A DNA stretch of 64,000 nt from Lunularia cruciata (Eukaryota > Streptophyta > Marchantiopsida > Lunulariales > Lunulariaceae). The notes beneath the pieces were generated by a model. The model was given only the letters and a program-made list of their open reading frames with translations, made no database searches and was not told the DNA's origin. Of this stretch, positions 32,736 through 46,228 are shown one piece after another. The stretch is taken from contig OX419757.1 of the NCBI GenBank assembly GCA_948567375.1, positions 14,136,001-14,200,000 on the forward strand, read 5' to 3'. Each line of letters opens with the position of its first letter. Within the stretch, counting starts at the first letter, position 1. The translations under genes were made by a program, and so were the position numbers.

Positions 32736-33799
32736 CTTTAGTGAGAAGGATAGGTTCTTGGACCAATATAGAAGTTATACGGTGAGACCTTATAGCACAT
32801 TTATATCTTTAGGTTTTTCTATTAGGGGCATATTGATAGTTGATAGTGATGCTCTAACTTATCGTAGAAACCACCTCCATGGTATAATCCATCCTCTTAG
32901 ATCAGTCCTATTCATACACATCATTAGCATACTTCTAGTGATAGTGACCTCCAATGCTCCTATAGATAGATTAGAGTATCTTGGAGCCTTCTATTATGGT
33001 TTTGGAGGAGGAATGGACCTCCAATAGATTTACAAATTATAGTAAAATTTATTGATTTATATATATGATATTTTAGCATTGTGAGAGTACCATGCATTTG
33101 GATGAGAGGTTATGAATGTGGACATATTGTCCTTTCTTTCTACATTGCATCCTCTATTAGAGACTCAATGATGCACTATTGTACCATGGTATTCAATCAT
33201 TGCATAGCCATACATTGTACTTATTTGTGTACATATGTACATACAAATGAGTGTACATATTGATTTATTTATTTTATACACTCATTATGCACCTTACTCC
33301 TTATTTAAGTTCTAAATTCTTCTTCCTTTTTGTTGCCTTTTGTTTTATTCTAGTGAATATGTTGATAAGAGAACTCTCTAAAACTATAAGAAGAATTCAC
33401 AACAATCAATTGATAGAAAACTAGAATAAGATAAAAAAAAATCAATATACTGCTCTAAAACTACAACATAATATCTAAACTTATAAGAAGATAGAAGATT
33501 AAGATAAGCATAATAATTAAGAGATATTAGAGATTGGAAAATTATGCAAGCTTGAGCAGCTAGCACGGTTTGTATAATCAATGCAGAATACATAATTGAT
33601 CAAGTTTACATCTCGAGTTTCAAACCTAGGGGAGTTGATCCAAGAAGAGCCTTATGTGATAAAATTCTACAATGGTAAATGTATTCGACTCTAATATTGA
33701 TAGATAGCATTACAATCAGCTATAACTTCTCAAATTCCATTCTCTTCAACAAATGCATAATTCTTGATGGGAATCACACAATAAGGGCATATCAAAACT
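32736..33799. other. Intergenic part of segment B
   Basis: Colinear with 10501-11637. A frame around 33081 (VPCIWMRGYECGHIVLSF) is shared with A, but stops follow soon. 33360-33540 is A-rich. Nothing recognised. Confidence 0.35.
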
Positions 33800-35394
33800 T
33801 CAAGCCTTTTTCCATAGATGGGAAAAAAACAAGAAAACAGATTTTTTTACTTGTCTAGAATGTAGTGACATCACCATAACATCATCAAGAATACTAAGAA
33901 TTCCACCGTTCAACTTGTCCTTGAGCTCATGGAAACAATATTGCAGCCGCATCAACATAGAATGCAGAAATATATATGGAAATTGTACATGCATATCAAT
34001 ATGGTGAAAAATAATAAATACATGATTCCATTTAGATTATAATTTGGTGTACAACTTTTACTCTACATCTCATTCTTTTCTCCATCCTCAAAGTTGTTAT
34101 TGATCACAAGGCATTTAGGATCTACAACAACATAAACTATATTACCACCCATTCTATATGGATGCAAATCTTTCTTAGACGATAATGTAATTATACTCTT
34201 TCTCTCATCGGGCATCTTCCTAGATTTAGCTAATTCAAGAGTCATGGAATAAAATCTGTTTGATTTAGCATTGCTATCCTTGATACTTAGTTTATCCACT
34301 TTAGACCTTATTTTTGCTATACAAAATATTTGCTCCACTTCCACCTTCTTCTTCTTGACAACTATAAGGTACTTATGTTTCTCCAGTTTTGCAAACTTTT
34401 AAGCCTCTATCTTTGTTATCATACATCTCTCTTGGGCTTCTATATATTCATTATTCCATTTACTACAGTTTGCTAAATCTTGTGACAAAGTAGCCATTGC
34501 ATGAGTCATCTTCGTATTCAATTTGGAGATCTTTCTTCTCTTGTAAGATTCACTTCCTCCTTCTCAAGATGCAATCTCTTCCTTTGGTGGAGCTCAGTCT
34601 TTTGGAACTATTAGGACTCCCTTGCTCAACTCTCTTCTTTGAACACATCATGGAATCTAACCCTCGAGTCCTTTGGACAATTTGAGAATGGAATTGACTA
34701 CACTCCCAACCTAGGTAAACCTTCCACCATTTCTTGTGCTCCATTCTCCCAACCATTAGGACCTAAGTGTACCCCTTCCTCCTTGGGTTTATGCACCACT
34801 TGAACATCATCTCCATCTACAATATTTTCTACAACACCACTTCCAATATTAACTAGAGCAGGAGGAGATATATGTGCATAACATCAAATCCATTTGATCA
34901 AAGCATGGATCAATATGATTTAACTTATCCTCTATTATTCTCCATCCTTGTTTAAAACCCTTGTCAATAAGTCCTTTTGCGATATTCTTGGTTTTCCATG
35001 CCTTTGCTTCCTAGTAAGACTTCATATATCTTGCACACTTCTTATACAATTTGTCGCTAATTACCGTCATTGGAAATCCTCTCTTGTGGTGCACAAGATA
35101 AGTGGTCACGTAACTAAGCGCATTCATCTTTTGAATAGGCTTCTTGCAATTACCACCATTAATATGTTTGAAGTGCCTTCTTCCTCCAATTAATTCTAGT
35201 ATTATATATAATGATTGCAAATCATACACAATTGGTCTTCCTTGCACTTTTACACTTAGGCTTTTTTCTACTCTAATATTATTTTCAATAGCTCTTGGAA
35301 TCTTGGTGATGTTTGCAATTTGGGAATTGATGGAGCTATCTACTCTAGAGCTCAAATTGCGAGTGAATTGGATAGTGCTTGAGAATTGGTGCAC
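33800..35394 (-). pseudogene. Unknown protein gene of segment B, minus strand, decayed
   Basis: Better preserved than its A counterpart. From 35394 to 35011 a 127-aa open frame includes GRPIVYDLQSLYIILELIGG and TTYLVHHKRGFPMTVISDKL. It continues after a stop with EAKAWKTKNI, GWRIIEDKLN and HIDPCFDQMDLM. Further down are CA.ISPP, HKPKEEGVHLGP and, at 34344-34063, a frame with KVDKLSIKDSNAKSNRFYSM. The combined product would be near 400 residues, acidic to neutral and without membrane segments. The KxxWRxIEDKLN segment is weakly similar to Myb/SANT-like domains used by Harbinger-type elements, which is inference. Broken by stops and frameshifts. Confidence 0.48.
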
Positions 35395-37197
35395 AACATT
35401 GAAATAGAATGAGATGAAGAGTTGATGGAGCTATCTACTCTAGAGCTATTGAAAATATTGGCGAGTGGATAAGATAGTGCTAGAGAATTGGTACCCGACA
35501 TTGAAATAGAATGAGATGAAGCAATGGAATTGCAATTGCTCTAATTAAAATTATCCATTGTAATCAATTGCAAATCTTCGATGAATTGCAAGTGTTTCAG
35601 AGCCACATTCTATCAAGGTCATGCTAGCTTTCTCTGATTGATTCTTGTGGTGCAAATGCTAGTGGTATAAATTTCTCTTGTTGTTTCACAAGTGGTTTTT
35701 CATTTTTAGTCTAGAGTTTAAATCTTTGCCAAACAAGTTTAAGACCGCACATGAAAGAAGAATTTGAAGAGGCAAGAATTTAAATTCTGGATTTCACTTG
35801 GCAATTAACTTGGAGCCTCTTCTTGTCAACTCTATAATTCTCACTCTCTTCGGGTGTCACTCTTTGAGTTCATAATCCTCTTTTTCTCACCTAATCTATG
35901 TCGTGATTTCAGTAATGAAATCATTGATTTGGCCGGCCTGCAAATATTCCTAACTGAAACTCCCATCCCCTAAATTGTTTATCTCAATTTATGGGACACT
36001 CCCCTATTGTCAGTTCACTTATTGTACAATCACACTTTAAAATTTTGCTATAGATGTCATAATACTGCACCATCGCGTTTAATCTGAACCCCCCTGTTGT
36101 GTCACCAGCACGATCCAAAAATGATGTTGCTGCATTCGAGCAGAACCTAAACACCATGCCGAGCAAATCTGCGCCACGTTACAGTACATGTGTTTAGTAG
36201 ATTTACCGCCAAGTTACAAGAGACAGCATGTCGTAGAGTCAACACCCGTGCGTTTTGGACACAAACTGCAATAAGAGCCTCCAGCCCCACTTATGTACAG
36301 GAAGTGGCTGCCATATAGCGCAATTGGATAATTTACGCGGAAAGTTCAGAAGTTGACACCGAAGTTAACGGTTCCTCAACCTTATCTTAATTACCTGCAC
36401 GCACATTGTTCCATGATAAAACTGTCACTCACATGACACCTTCTTATCTGACACCAACGATATATCTGTGATACCAAAAGGTCATGCCAAAACATCCATA
36501 TCAAATTGCAATCCCCTGGCTACATCTGTCATTTCTTTCTGACCTTTCAAAATCTACCCGATGATAAAAGTGCCACTCACATGACACTGTTACTTGATAC
36601 CAACCATATTGCTGTCACTACAGCAGTCCATATGAAAAGCTCCAATCGCCCTGCTACATTTTTCTTTTCTGTCTGACCGTTCAAAATCGTTAGTTTCCAT
36701 TTTCAGTCAACCTGTTCGGGCAACATACTTTGATATGTCAACAGAGTCATGCTTTATGCAATCAGTTGGTCTCCATCGAATGATATGCTTCTCTCTCGGT
36801 ACTACGGGACGAGTTGGCCGCTTGTGAATGCGGACGAAATTGTGATGACTCTCTATAACGGTGTCTACATCGTACGACCGAATTCAACTGACCTAGATAT
36901 ATCATGTGTTATGAACGCGAATTATTCAAAAGTTTCGTACCGTCAGGAGAATATGCAGCAATCAATCAGTCGATTGCATGAGTTTACACGGTAGATTATA
37001 CTGTGAGTCCGTTTACACCGTGATTCATTCTCCTGAGAGTGAATCAACGTCCAAGACAAGAACAACACCCACTTGAGTTATATATTTCATGCACAGCAGA
37101 GTCCTGCGCTCCAGATTTTCAAACCTTCTCAACTGGACCCGTCAAGACAAAGACAAAGAGACCTGGGCCCAAGAAGATTTAAATCATATCAGATAGT
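35395..37197. other. Right end of segment B, GC-richer
   Basis: Colinear with 13161-14865. It contains a local duplication at 35340-35510 (GATGGAGCTATCTACTCTAG twice) and GC-richer phrases from 35930. The frame at 36749-36994 is open here but disrupted in A, so coding is doubtful. Confidence 0.4.
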
Positions 37198-40100
37198 CAA
37201 CCAGCTAGCCGCAAAACTGGTCTCTAAAGACTTATCTTTCTATGAAGATGCGAAAGGATTCCCACATTCTTGTCTAATTGGGGGTGAGAACATCGTCGTA
37301 CTCCACGCGCAAAGCGTAATATTAGCAGGAAGATCACCCAACGTTACAAGGTAGAAGATTCACGTCTTCCTCCTTTTTCAGCCTGCAACTAGAGACAGAA
37401 AGCTTTCTACGAGTAGGCTTTTGAGTTCGATTCCGACATGGGTATCTCATCAAAGAGGTTCTAGACATGATGCAGTAATAAGTCCTTCACACACTGCTCA
37501 CACTCGATGATATTTTAAAACTGCGTGTATCAACATTGACTAGAATTCTCAATTGACGTTTCTACTGTAAATCACACGATGAATAGCCATTTCCGATGGG
37601 ATGGAGGACAGATTAGCAACTATGCTTGCAGCTCGAGAACTTCAAAAGCAGTCTGGCCAGAGTAGTATTGTTGTTGGTGAAGGACATGCTTCAATAAAAA
37701 GTTTGATTGATTGCAAGTAGATGGTAATGCATTGCACGATAAGGGGCCTCATTTTATGACGAGAAAAACGAGATCTGAAAGATTTGACACGACTCTTTCG
37801 TTAAAAACTAATATTTACGTAATACTTTGTGACGATCTTGGATGTTTCAGAATGAATCACTCCATCTTTCTAACTTTGCCGAGGTTGAGAGCATCAACTG
37901 TCAAATGTTGAGAGAAGCCAACTTTACCTACTTCACTGCTTTCATCCCTCTTATTACTTCATTGGGGTTTGAAAAACAAAATGTACGGTAACTGTCCATG
38001 AAAGTTCCCATACATTTCGTAAACTATTTTACGGGAAAGAAAACTAGCGCAAAAATGAAAAGGTCCATAAACATTTGTTTAGAGAGTGGAATCTTTACGG
38101 ATCCTTTCATTTAGGTGAGGGTAGCGGGATTGATTAAGTGACCATCGAGTAGTTACATTTATCGCTAGTGTATATTGAAGGTCATGTTGCGTAAAAGTGC
38201 ATCGTGTGCCTCGAACACAATACAATGAGTTTGGACCAGTGACATATGTTATTCAATTTTACAAATAAAGTGAATTTGGAATAATAATAATATATATTAG
38301 TCAATTTTCACAAGTCAATTTTAATTAAAATTTTATATTAAATTCATAACAACCTGACAGATCATCGTTTTCATACCCTATAACTTACTATGCATGTAGA
38401 AGGTTTTACTCTTGGATTTATTGTAGATAGAGACCTCGTAAGTTATCCGTGAATTTATTGATCGATCGAGTAATTTGAATCAATATTATTTAAGAATGGT
38501 CCTTCAAATTTTGTTATAATTTTATAGAAGATTTTATAATTCATAATTTATTTAAAATTTTATAAATTAGTAAAAACATTTGACTCATTAAAGTGTATAA
38601 AGTTACGAATATACTTTTCATAAAATTCAAACACCGCTTTTACACTCCATAATAATCTACAAAATATATAATAAATATATTTTATTGACACCGAAAACTT
38701 TAAAACGAAACCCGTTATGAACAGACCAGATCTTGTGAGCCAGATCGCGTACCCCTTACCCAACCCGTAAAGGTTTTCCGCACGATACCATAACGGAAGT
38801 GAAAAACGCGTTTTTCACTTCCCCCTTTGACGCGAAGTGAGAAAGTTCTGTACATGAGAACAAACGTACAGATTGCCATAGGCAAAATAACCTGCTTCCA
38901 ATTAAAACGAACTCTATAGGTAGAGAATTAATTTATCTTGAAAATTTTGCAATATTTATTTAGTGTAGCTTTAATCAGTATCTTTGCTTTAAGGCGCAGA
39001 GAAAATAGCTTAAAGATAGCTCACGTTGGTTAAACACGTATTTTACGTTTGGTAAGTGTAAAATGCGAACTCTATGTTTCGTATATAAGCTAGGTACTTT
39101 TCCATACATTTCGAAGTGTTAAGAACTATGCGAGGAACATCGAATATGTGGTACTTATAAAGTATATAACTTTCAGTAACTAATATATCAAGGCTTAGGC
39201 TGAAAAATTAAAGTTAGTTGCAAAGGATATTTTTTAATATGTATGCACTTTACAACTTATACATGGAAACTTCAGCAATTGTACTAAAAAAACATAAATA
39301 GGAATATGCATATGGGTAAATTACTAAATTGATACCTAAAGTTGGTACATGGACAACTCAAGTTTGTTGAATCGTTACCGCTTGAAACCTCGCCTAATAT
39401 GTTAATTTATAATTTGCAAATTCTTAGTTTTAAAGCCAAGGATGTCCGGAGGTGTCAATCTAACAACTTTGGTCAGTTAATGCCCTGTAAATGTATTAAA
39501 ATTCACTTGATTTAAATACACAGCCTAAGAGTTACTAGTATTTGTCTTGATTGCCAATTAGCTTATGCTAGTCACTATGTTTGTTTCGATCGTCATCGGT
39601 AAAAAGACACCATAGATTATTAGTGAATAAGAAGTAGAGGCTTAAGAACAAATGTAATTTCAAAGCAACATTGGTCTTACGTGACGACCAATTTTGATGT
39701 TTGGACCGTGCATATATTGGAAGTGGATGTGCGATACTCTTTGGAATAAATTTTGCTGTTAATTTTATAGCTCTTCTAACGATATCAGTTTATAAAATTT
39801 TTTAGTCTTTGGTCCTCTTATACACGAAATATTTCTGCAAAACAAGTAGAGAATTAACCATATTACTTTATTTGTTAATTCGGTATATTTATCGCTCTCA
39901 ACTAATATTTTGAATAAACAGGGATTTTTGGATAATTATAATCAATTGGTTTGATATGATAATCTTGGGTCATGCCATTTTTTTCCTAAACCTTTTACCT
40001 CATACACGCCGGACCACAGCGTGACAATTAATTGAGTCTCAACTAAGTATACCACTCATGAAAATAGGTGATAAATAATTAATTGTGAATAAAATATAAT

Positions 40101-40894
40101 ACCTCATGAAATAGAGTTGACGCTTAGGATGGTGTAATTGAAGTGACTCGCCGAGCGAGAAATTGCTTTTGGTGGTAAACTTTGCTTGAAGGTCAATTAA
40201 TAATTTTAAAAGTAGTGGTAATAGTTTGCGAAACTCAATGTTAGATCATGATCTGATTTTTACTATATAAGCAAGAGATTATTTATGTGGCAAAATCCTT
40301 TTGGGGGTTTATAGAATTTTGGGTTCTGAAATATCTTAGCGATAACGATTGCGACTTTTTTATTCTTACATTTTCTTACATCTTGGTGTCTAATGTAATT
40401 TTTAATTGAGATTATTTTACATGATAATATGTTAAATACCCTTGGGTATTACAGTCATTGTTTCAAATAGTCTTAAAGATTTTACAGTTTGTTTTGCAAA
40501 TGTCCCATAAATTTATTTGTTTGAGTTCTACTTAAAAAAATTTCTTTTGAGTTTGTTTTTTGAGTCTTTTGTTTCTTTTGAGTTCTACTTAAAAAATTAA
40601 TAGACTGACTGGATAATGCAATCATCTCGTCTAGTTGAATATTTTACTCACGATAACTTTTCCAATGTTTATATATTTTATATAAAACCGCTAGATGAAA
40701 ATATTACTTTTTAGATGAAAAATAGTTTGTCATTAGTAGAAATTTAAATGTTAATAATATTTGAATAAGATTCTTAAATAAAATTCAACCCATTTTAAAG
40801 GATTCCATACTTTTATTTGGAAAATACCCGTTAAAATTGATGTTGAGCGTTTTATTGATATAAGCTGATATTTAAATTTGAAAAGGGTGATCAT
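37198..40894. other. Unassigned, apparently single-copy DNA
   Basis: 37198-37950 is moderately GC-rich; the frame at 37073-37354 overlaps its start but resembles nothing I know. 38200-40890 is very AT-rich with no frame over about 65 codons. No transposon motif or RNA gene was seen. Confidence 0.4.
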
Positions 40895-41455
40895 GGTGGT
40901 TAACAAGAATCGAGGACAGACTCCATCAAGCCGCATAAGGATAAAACATAAGAGGTAAAATGGGCCTAAGCCCCAATAGTATAATATTCGTGGGTGATAC
41001 TTAAGTATCTCTTCCTATTTCACTTGTAATAGTATGATTAGTGATGAATACAAGGGGTGAGGCGAAATATAAACCCCAAGCAATATTTCTTCCTAATATC
41101 TGAATCTACTTCTTTTCATGTCTATTGATGATAGTATGATTATTAAAGTGTTAAAAGGTATTTACCAATACACTCTAACATTTCAAATCTTCTTGTATAC
41201 TTTTATGAATTATTTAAAGATGTTAATAAGTATATATTGAGAACAATACACACATATATCTTGGTAATTTAGTGCAAGTTGTTGGCCATAATCAAATTAA
41301 TATATTTTATACGTAATATTCCTATTTGTTCCCATAAAGAAAACAGCGACCGCGCAGAAAACAGGGTGGATGGGGAAAATCCCCACCAAGCCGTACAAAG
41401 GTGAGAGGTAAAATCAGGCTAAGCCCCACTAGAGTAAAGAGTTGAATTGATAAAA
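40895..41455 (+). repeat. Two related blocks about 0.45 kb apart
   Basis: 40925-40985 and 41385-41445 share GAGGTAAAAT followed by CTAAGCCCCA.TAG, preceded by CAAGCCG. The second block is preceded by the palindrome TGGGGAAAATCCCCA near 41371. They could be the remains of an LTR pair, but neither boundaries nor coding parts are visible. Confidence 0.45.
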
Positions 41456-44000
41456 GAAGTTGTACCAATTACAGTAAAAGGGGAAAGGAGACCACATAGA
41501 ACATGTGACAAATTATTATGCGATTTTGACGATAATTCAAGACTTTAAGTAGATTTGTACGTGATGACGAACACAGCATTTGGCCACCCTACTATTCACC
41601 AAGCTAGATTAAATACTGTCCACTCCGCATTGATGGCGATGCTGCAAAGCTTACGTCGAAAACGTGGATGTTGCACTTATCCGACCGTCATAATAAAAAG
41701 ATGCAATTTAATGGAAAAAAAACATGGAATATTGGTTCTTTTACGTTCCTGTGAAATTATGTTTTGGGAGCCGAGGATTATGTTATCATATTACTTCACA
41801 CTTAGAGCCCTAAACAAATTAATATACATGTGATAATTTTAGATGTAGATGCAAAACTTGAAAAGACTTTCCACTCGCACAATATGATTGCATCAGCTTT
41901 AGTTGGCAATCTTAACAAATAATAGCTAAAAATTGATATATACATAAACGTATGTTAGATATTCTTAACTTCTAAAGCATAACCCAGCGGTCGGTATAGA
42001 ACAACCAAGAACTCAGAAAAAGTATTTTTGGAGAGGTTCGCTGAGCTCATAGTATCTAGATTCGATTTTGTCATTAGCTCTCAAATGATTTAATGTATAA
42101 TTAGATCTTAAGTCTTTTATAAAAATTAACAATGTTTGAGTTCTGGTCCCACGTACTAATTCTGCACAAAAGAGCAGGGAATTCAGGAGTGGGAGGTGGT
42201 AAGATGAGGTGCGCGACCTCGCAGATAGCGGATACAGTGGTAAGACTTTTCTCTTCTCACCCAAACAGCGAGAAATTGAAATATCTGGCTGTCTGCAAAT
42301 TCTTGTAGTTATGATCTGTATTCGGCATTTCCGGGGAAGGCAAAGATGAGTGTGCAGAGTCTGAGTGCCTTATGTCATAAGAAGGATGAGCTTTAGCAAA
42401 CGACGAATTTCATGACCTAGTTTCGACTTCCTTGTCACTGAGTGGTGTTGAATTGGAACATGGAGAAAACAACAGTTAGTTTAGTTCTATCGCCAAAGTA
42501 CATGGATCTTGTGATGGATGACAGCATTGCGAATTCTAGCCTGAACCGGAAGGGTTCTCTGCCATATAGAACAGGAATCGTTGTACTGATCACTACTTAG
42601 AGTAGTACATTGACTTTTGACTTGGTTTATGTGGTTACGAAAGAGGAGTAACAGCAAGCCCTTGGATTGCCTAATCAAGTGGATCTTGAAGAGTTACGGT
42701 AGGTGATTTTGGCTCTGTTTTTGGCACCACTGTTTTGTTGATAAAAACAAAGAGTCATAGGTTTAAGTTTCTCACATCGTGATTGATTAGCATCTCGACT
42801 CATCTGATGATATCAAACTTACTGTCGTCTTATATACGTTGACCTTAGACTTTCTCATGTGCTTGCTTGTTAGACGTAGCCAGTTAACTGCTAAGGAGGC
42901 TGTTTCTAAGGTGTGCATACCTTGTGCAAAATATGTCTTGATTCATTCGGACTTCTGGCATGAAGCACTGCTAAACTCCGATCTGGTCAAAAGGTCACTA
43001 GTAGTGTGAACCAGAACAACTAAGAGCGAGGTGAAGGTTGTCAGTGAACCTCGGGTGAACTGAATTTCTCTCTGAACTTCACACATCAGGTATCGCGCAG
43101 TCTTATGAGTAATAGAAGAAACCGAGCCAAATAGTATACCCCGAAAGGAAAAGACAAGTCTACCGGAAGAACTAACATTTCTTTTTGAAAATGCACAAAA
43201 TAGTTTGGTGGACAACACTGCAGATATGTCGTGTAATTCCGATCAACTTGATCATTCGCTGCGGTCCTACAGTGCAACTTGTGCAGAAGGAGATATTATG
43301 TAAATCATCATAACCTGGAGTATAGGTCCAGCCTGTATCTTGATTCACCAGTTAGATTGTTTCTTTCACCTGGTCATAAGTTCAGTAGCACCAATGGTTC
43401 TTGCATGTTCTTTCCCAGGAGAGAGTGTAGTGTAGACCTAGGAACTAAATGATTATGCCGCCAGTTGTTATATGACGTAGGCGCGCATAGACTTCTTACT
43501 ACTAGGAACATTTTCGGCTCAACATTTCTGGATACGGTCTCTACTTATACCTCAATCTTATCACAACTGCTTTTGGTCTAAACTTTTATTTCACATTCAG
43601 ATCTTTTCGTTGATGCGTTGATAACCCCATCAACTGGTCACAAGAGTCGAAACCTTGCAATAGCATAGGTATGCTGACCATACTCCACCAGTAAATACCA
43701 ACTTCATTCTCGTACCTGCCTTCTACAAGCGGATAACTCGTGCAGGAGAGGATCACCTCATAAGCATGCAAGAAAAAAGGAAAGAGGATCTCTATTCAGG
43801 TCTGTTGGAATCTATGCGAATGTCTTAGTGAGTGTCCTAATATTGATATCTTTCCTGAACTTTGTGTTATACATTTTATGCCTTAAGCAAGCCCCTATCG
43901 ACCTAATGGCAGCAATTTTTGGCTTCACCTGCTGTTCATTTTTCTTGATGAATTACTTCCTACGGAACTGACCCACCCTGGTCGGGCACATGAGTTTGAT
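41456..44000. other. Unassigned DNA
   Basis: Mixed composition, no frame above about 92 codons and no motif recognised on either strand. The phrase TATACCCCGAAAGGAAAAGA near 43134 resembles the repeated block at 44025 and 44195. Confidence 0.35.
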
Positions 44001-44230
44001 AACTAGAAGCCCCAAAAGAGACCAAGTAGTATATCCCGAAGTGAATAGAAATAGGAATGCATGGCGCCATTAAGTGCAAAAAGGAAAACGACCAGGGGCC
44101 CAAAGCCCAAAGAGAAAAAGGAGACCCAAGTCCAAAGAGGAGGCTTCTAATAGTTAAATAACCAGAAGCCCCAAAAGAGCATGGAATATATCCCGAAGGA
44201 AAAGGAAAAAAGAATAGAAGAAGACACCAA
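44001..44230 (+). repeat. Diverged direct repeat, AGAAGCCCCAAAAGAG block
   Basis: AGAAGCCCCAAAAGAG occurs at about 44006 and 44163, each followed by a TATATCCCGAAG phrase within 30 bases and then by purine-rich DNA. A third, weaker copy of the second phrase is near 43134. Origin unknown. Confidence 0.6.
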
Positions 44231-44844
44231 GAAGTGCAAAAGAGAAACGAGCACGAAACCCAAGAGAAGAGCTTCTATGGGGTTTAAACTGTTGAAACAA
44301 GGTATTAGTAGGCAGAGACCCTCAACTGATGCTCTTCCGCTTCACATCTGTGCCGCCCTCGGATTCTTTTCATTGTCTTGTAGGGTCATCGCATAGGCTC
44401 GGAATGAGTAGGAACGGCAGTCTGAAGAGTATGATTCTGAAGGGGTGGCTGGTCTACGCGGGGAGCACAAAGAAGCTGATGCATAGGTAAGGTGGCACAC
44501 AAGCTCGAAGAATGAGACCAATATTATCCCATTATTCGAGCGATAGAAGGTTTATACCTTGAAATATGCCGATCCTCCCATCAGTTCCACTTCACGAACG
44601 ACTTCTCGAGCCTTTTGCATTTACATTTTTCCACGGTCCTCCTCCTATACGGGTGCTTCGGCTCTTCTCCACCAAAACTGGCACCCGACATTGACACATG
44701 TATACCTGCTCACGACCATTTCTCGCTGTCAATCGTTTTAGGACTGCTGGGCTTAGTCCCATTCGTGGAGATGTAACCTGAGGATATACCACCTTATGCC
44801 CTTAAACCAAGAAGATCCAGGAATCCGAACCGTTTGATCTGTGT

Positions 44845-45315
44845 GTGCAGTTTATACCTGAATCTCCCTGTTTACCTTTCTGGCCAACTGCTATGACCAA
44901 ATTGTGTTTCTTGCGATTTCGCTTCCTGTCAACACGTATATGTCCGCGGCTTCGTTTCCGCACAGCCGGAAACGAAGCTGGTCTGGATCCAGGTCATTGG
45001 TACCAGGAAGATACCTATAGTAACGGAACTATACTTCACCTGCTCTATAGTACGCAGCTGTGGTCTTCCATCAGTCTTTGCCGCCATTCCGGCTTCTCCG
45101 TGAATATAAACGGAACCGTCCGTCCACCTACTACTGTCGATTGCGAATTTGCGACATTGAGAGGCTCAAAGTTCACGTCGTTCCCGTCGTCGTATTGTTT
45201 CTATGTTATAACCCGTATATTTATACGCAGTCGCCCTCCCTTTTCGTTTTATGTACAGTGGTATTTGTTGCCAGAAGGTAGGAGCAAGATTTCACCGGCA
45301 ACTACTGTATGCTGA
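44845..45315 (+). CDS. Hypothetical ORF, 156 aa
   Basis: The longest frame in the non-transposon DNA of this area. The product is rich in Phe, Ser and Arg, without a clear domain, signal or repeat. The DNA is GC-richer than its surroundings. It contains a 12-bp perfect inverted repeat at 44949-44978. Frame length alone is modest support and there is no second copy to compare, so it may be chance or a non-coding transcript. Confidence 0.2.
   Translation: MQFIPESPCLPFWPTAMTKLCFLRFRFLSTRICPRLRFRTAGNEAGLDPGHWYQEDTYSNGTILHLLYSTQLWSSISLCRHSGFSVNINGTVRPPTTVDCEFATLRGSKFTSFPSSYCFYVITRIFIRSRPPFSFYVQWYLLPEGRSKISPATTVC
44949..44978. other. Perfect 12-bp inverted repeat with 6-base loop
   Basis: GCTTCGTTTCCG at 44949-44960 and its exact complement at 44967-44978, with loop CACAGC. 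As RNA it would fold into a stable hairpin in either direction. No terminator-like U tract follows. Confidence 0.8.
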
Positions 45316-46228
45316 CCACGTCAGACGATTCATACTTCGTCGTACGTAGTAGGTTTCCGGCAGGAAAATGACACTGGCAGTGGTGCAGTAAACTTATCTG
45401 TATCTGATGATCTGGCCACCAGTTCGTAGACTTATCCATCTCTAGTAGAGCAAGATTAGGTGGCGAGAGATGAAGATCAATAGAGAGGATAGATGTTTCA
45501 CTGACCTTTCTTCCAAGTAGCTTTAATGATTCACCCAATTTCAAAACACAATATTGCAGAATTATTCAGTTGTCATACGACTGGCGAGTTGTCTCATCTA
45601 ATCCAATGATACATCCAAAAGCTACTATATTGTAATTTCACTTAGTTGATTTGTTAGTATTAGGATGTTACACGTGCTTAATCTTATTTTGAGATGAACT
45701 TGACATTCTTGTATAAGAAACAATAGTTGTTTAAGAAACAACTAGATTTGATACAGGATAGTATACTTGAGAATATAGAGATGAAAGATGTATACAATTA
45801 AATAAGGATAATGAAAAATCCGCCAACTAGCGAGGTATTAATTACTTGAGCACTGGCTTGTAACTATGACAGTACCATAGTTTCATAAAAAACCGACTGA
45901 ATTTTGATCACCAATTAGTGAACCGGGACTTGCCAAGAGAGAATGTATCGAGGTGGCTTTGACAAAGAATCGTGGTTGTGACTTGTGCTTTGCATGGGTT
46001 CTACAAGCTAGCAAGCAATTGATGAACTCGGGAGATTTTATTCACTTTAAGCTATGAGAAAGTGGGGAACTGCAGAAAGTAGTAACTTTGAACCCGCAGC
46101 TTGTCCCATATTGACAAGAAGATTACGACGTCAGAAATTTAGGGGTCAGAAATTTGTTGCTGTTCAAATTAAAGTATCGGTGACTAAAAGGATGTTTTGT
46201 GATTCTTTTACCTGGATTAAAAAACTCA
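45316..46228. other. Unassigned stretch left of the MULE
   Basis: No recognisable gene or repeat. The frame at 46054-46263 runs into the inverted repeat and is probably chance. Confidence 0.4.

Larger units (their letters stand above)
31130..37197 (+). repeat. Segment B of the large direct duplication (partner 6645-14865)
   Basis: Begins with a 70-base Harbinger C-terminal scrap (31132-31210, with SSFKQAHSQ in frame). Then it jumps to the equivalent of 7917 in A and stays colinear to about 37197, where AAATCATATCAGATAG ends the match. Relative to A it lacks about 1.18 kb and 0.96 kb and carries an expanded GA repeat. The right half, 35930-37197, is the best preserved between the copies. Confidence 0.85.

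Noticed and set aside
6645-37197. Segments A and B as giant LTRs of one retrotransposon
   Set aside because: No TG...CA ends, target duplication, primer site or polypurine tract at the segment boundaries, and the interior consists of independent nested copies with their own LTRs.
37420-37440. GAGTTCGATTCC resembles a tRNA T-arm / B box
   Set aside because: No fitting A box, D-arm, anticodon stem or acceptor stem could be built around it, and no SINE-like boundaries were seen.
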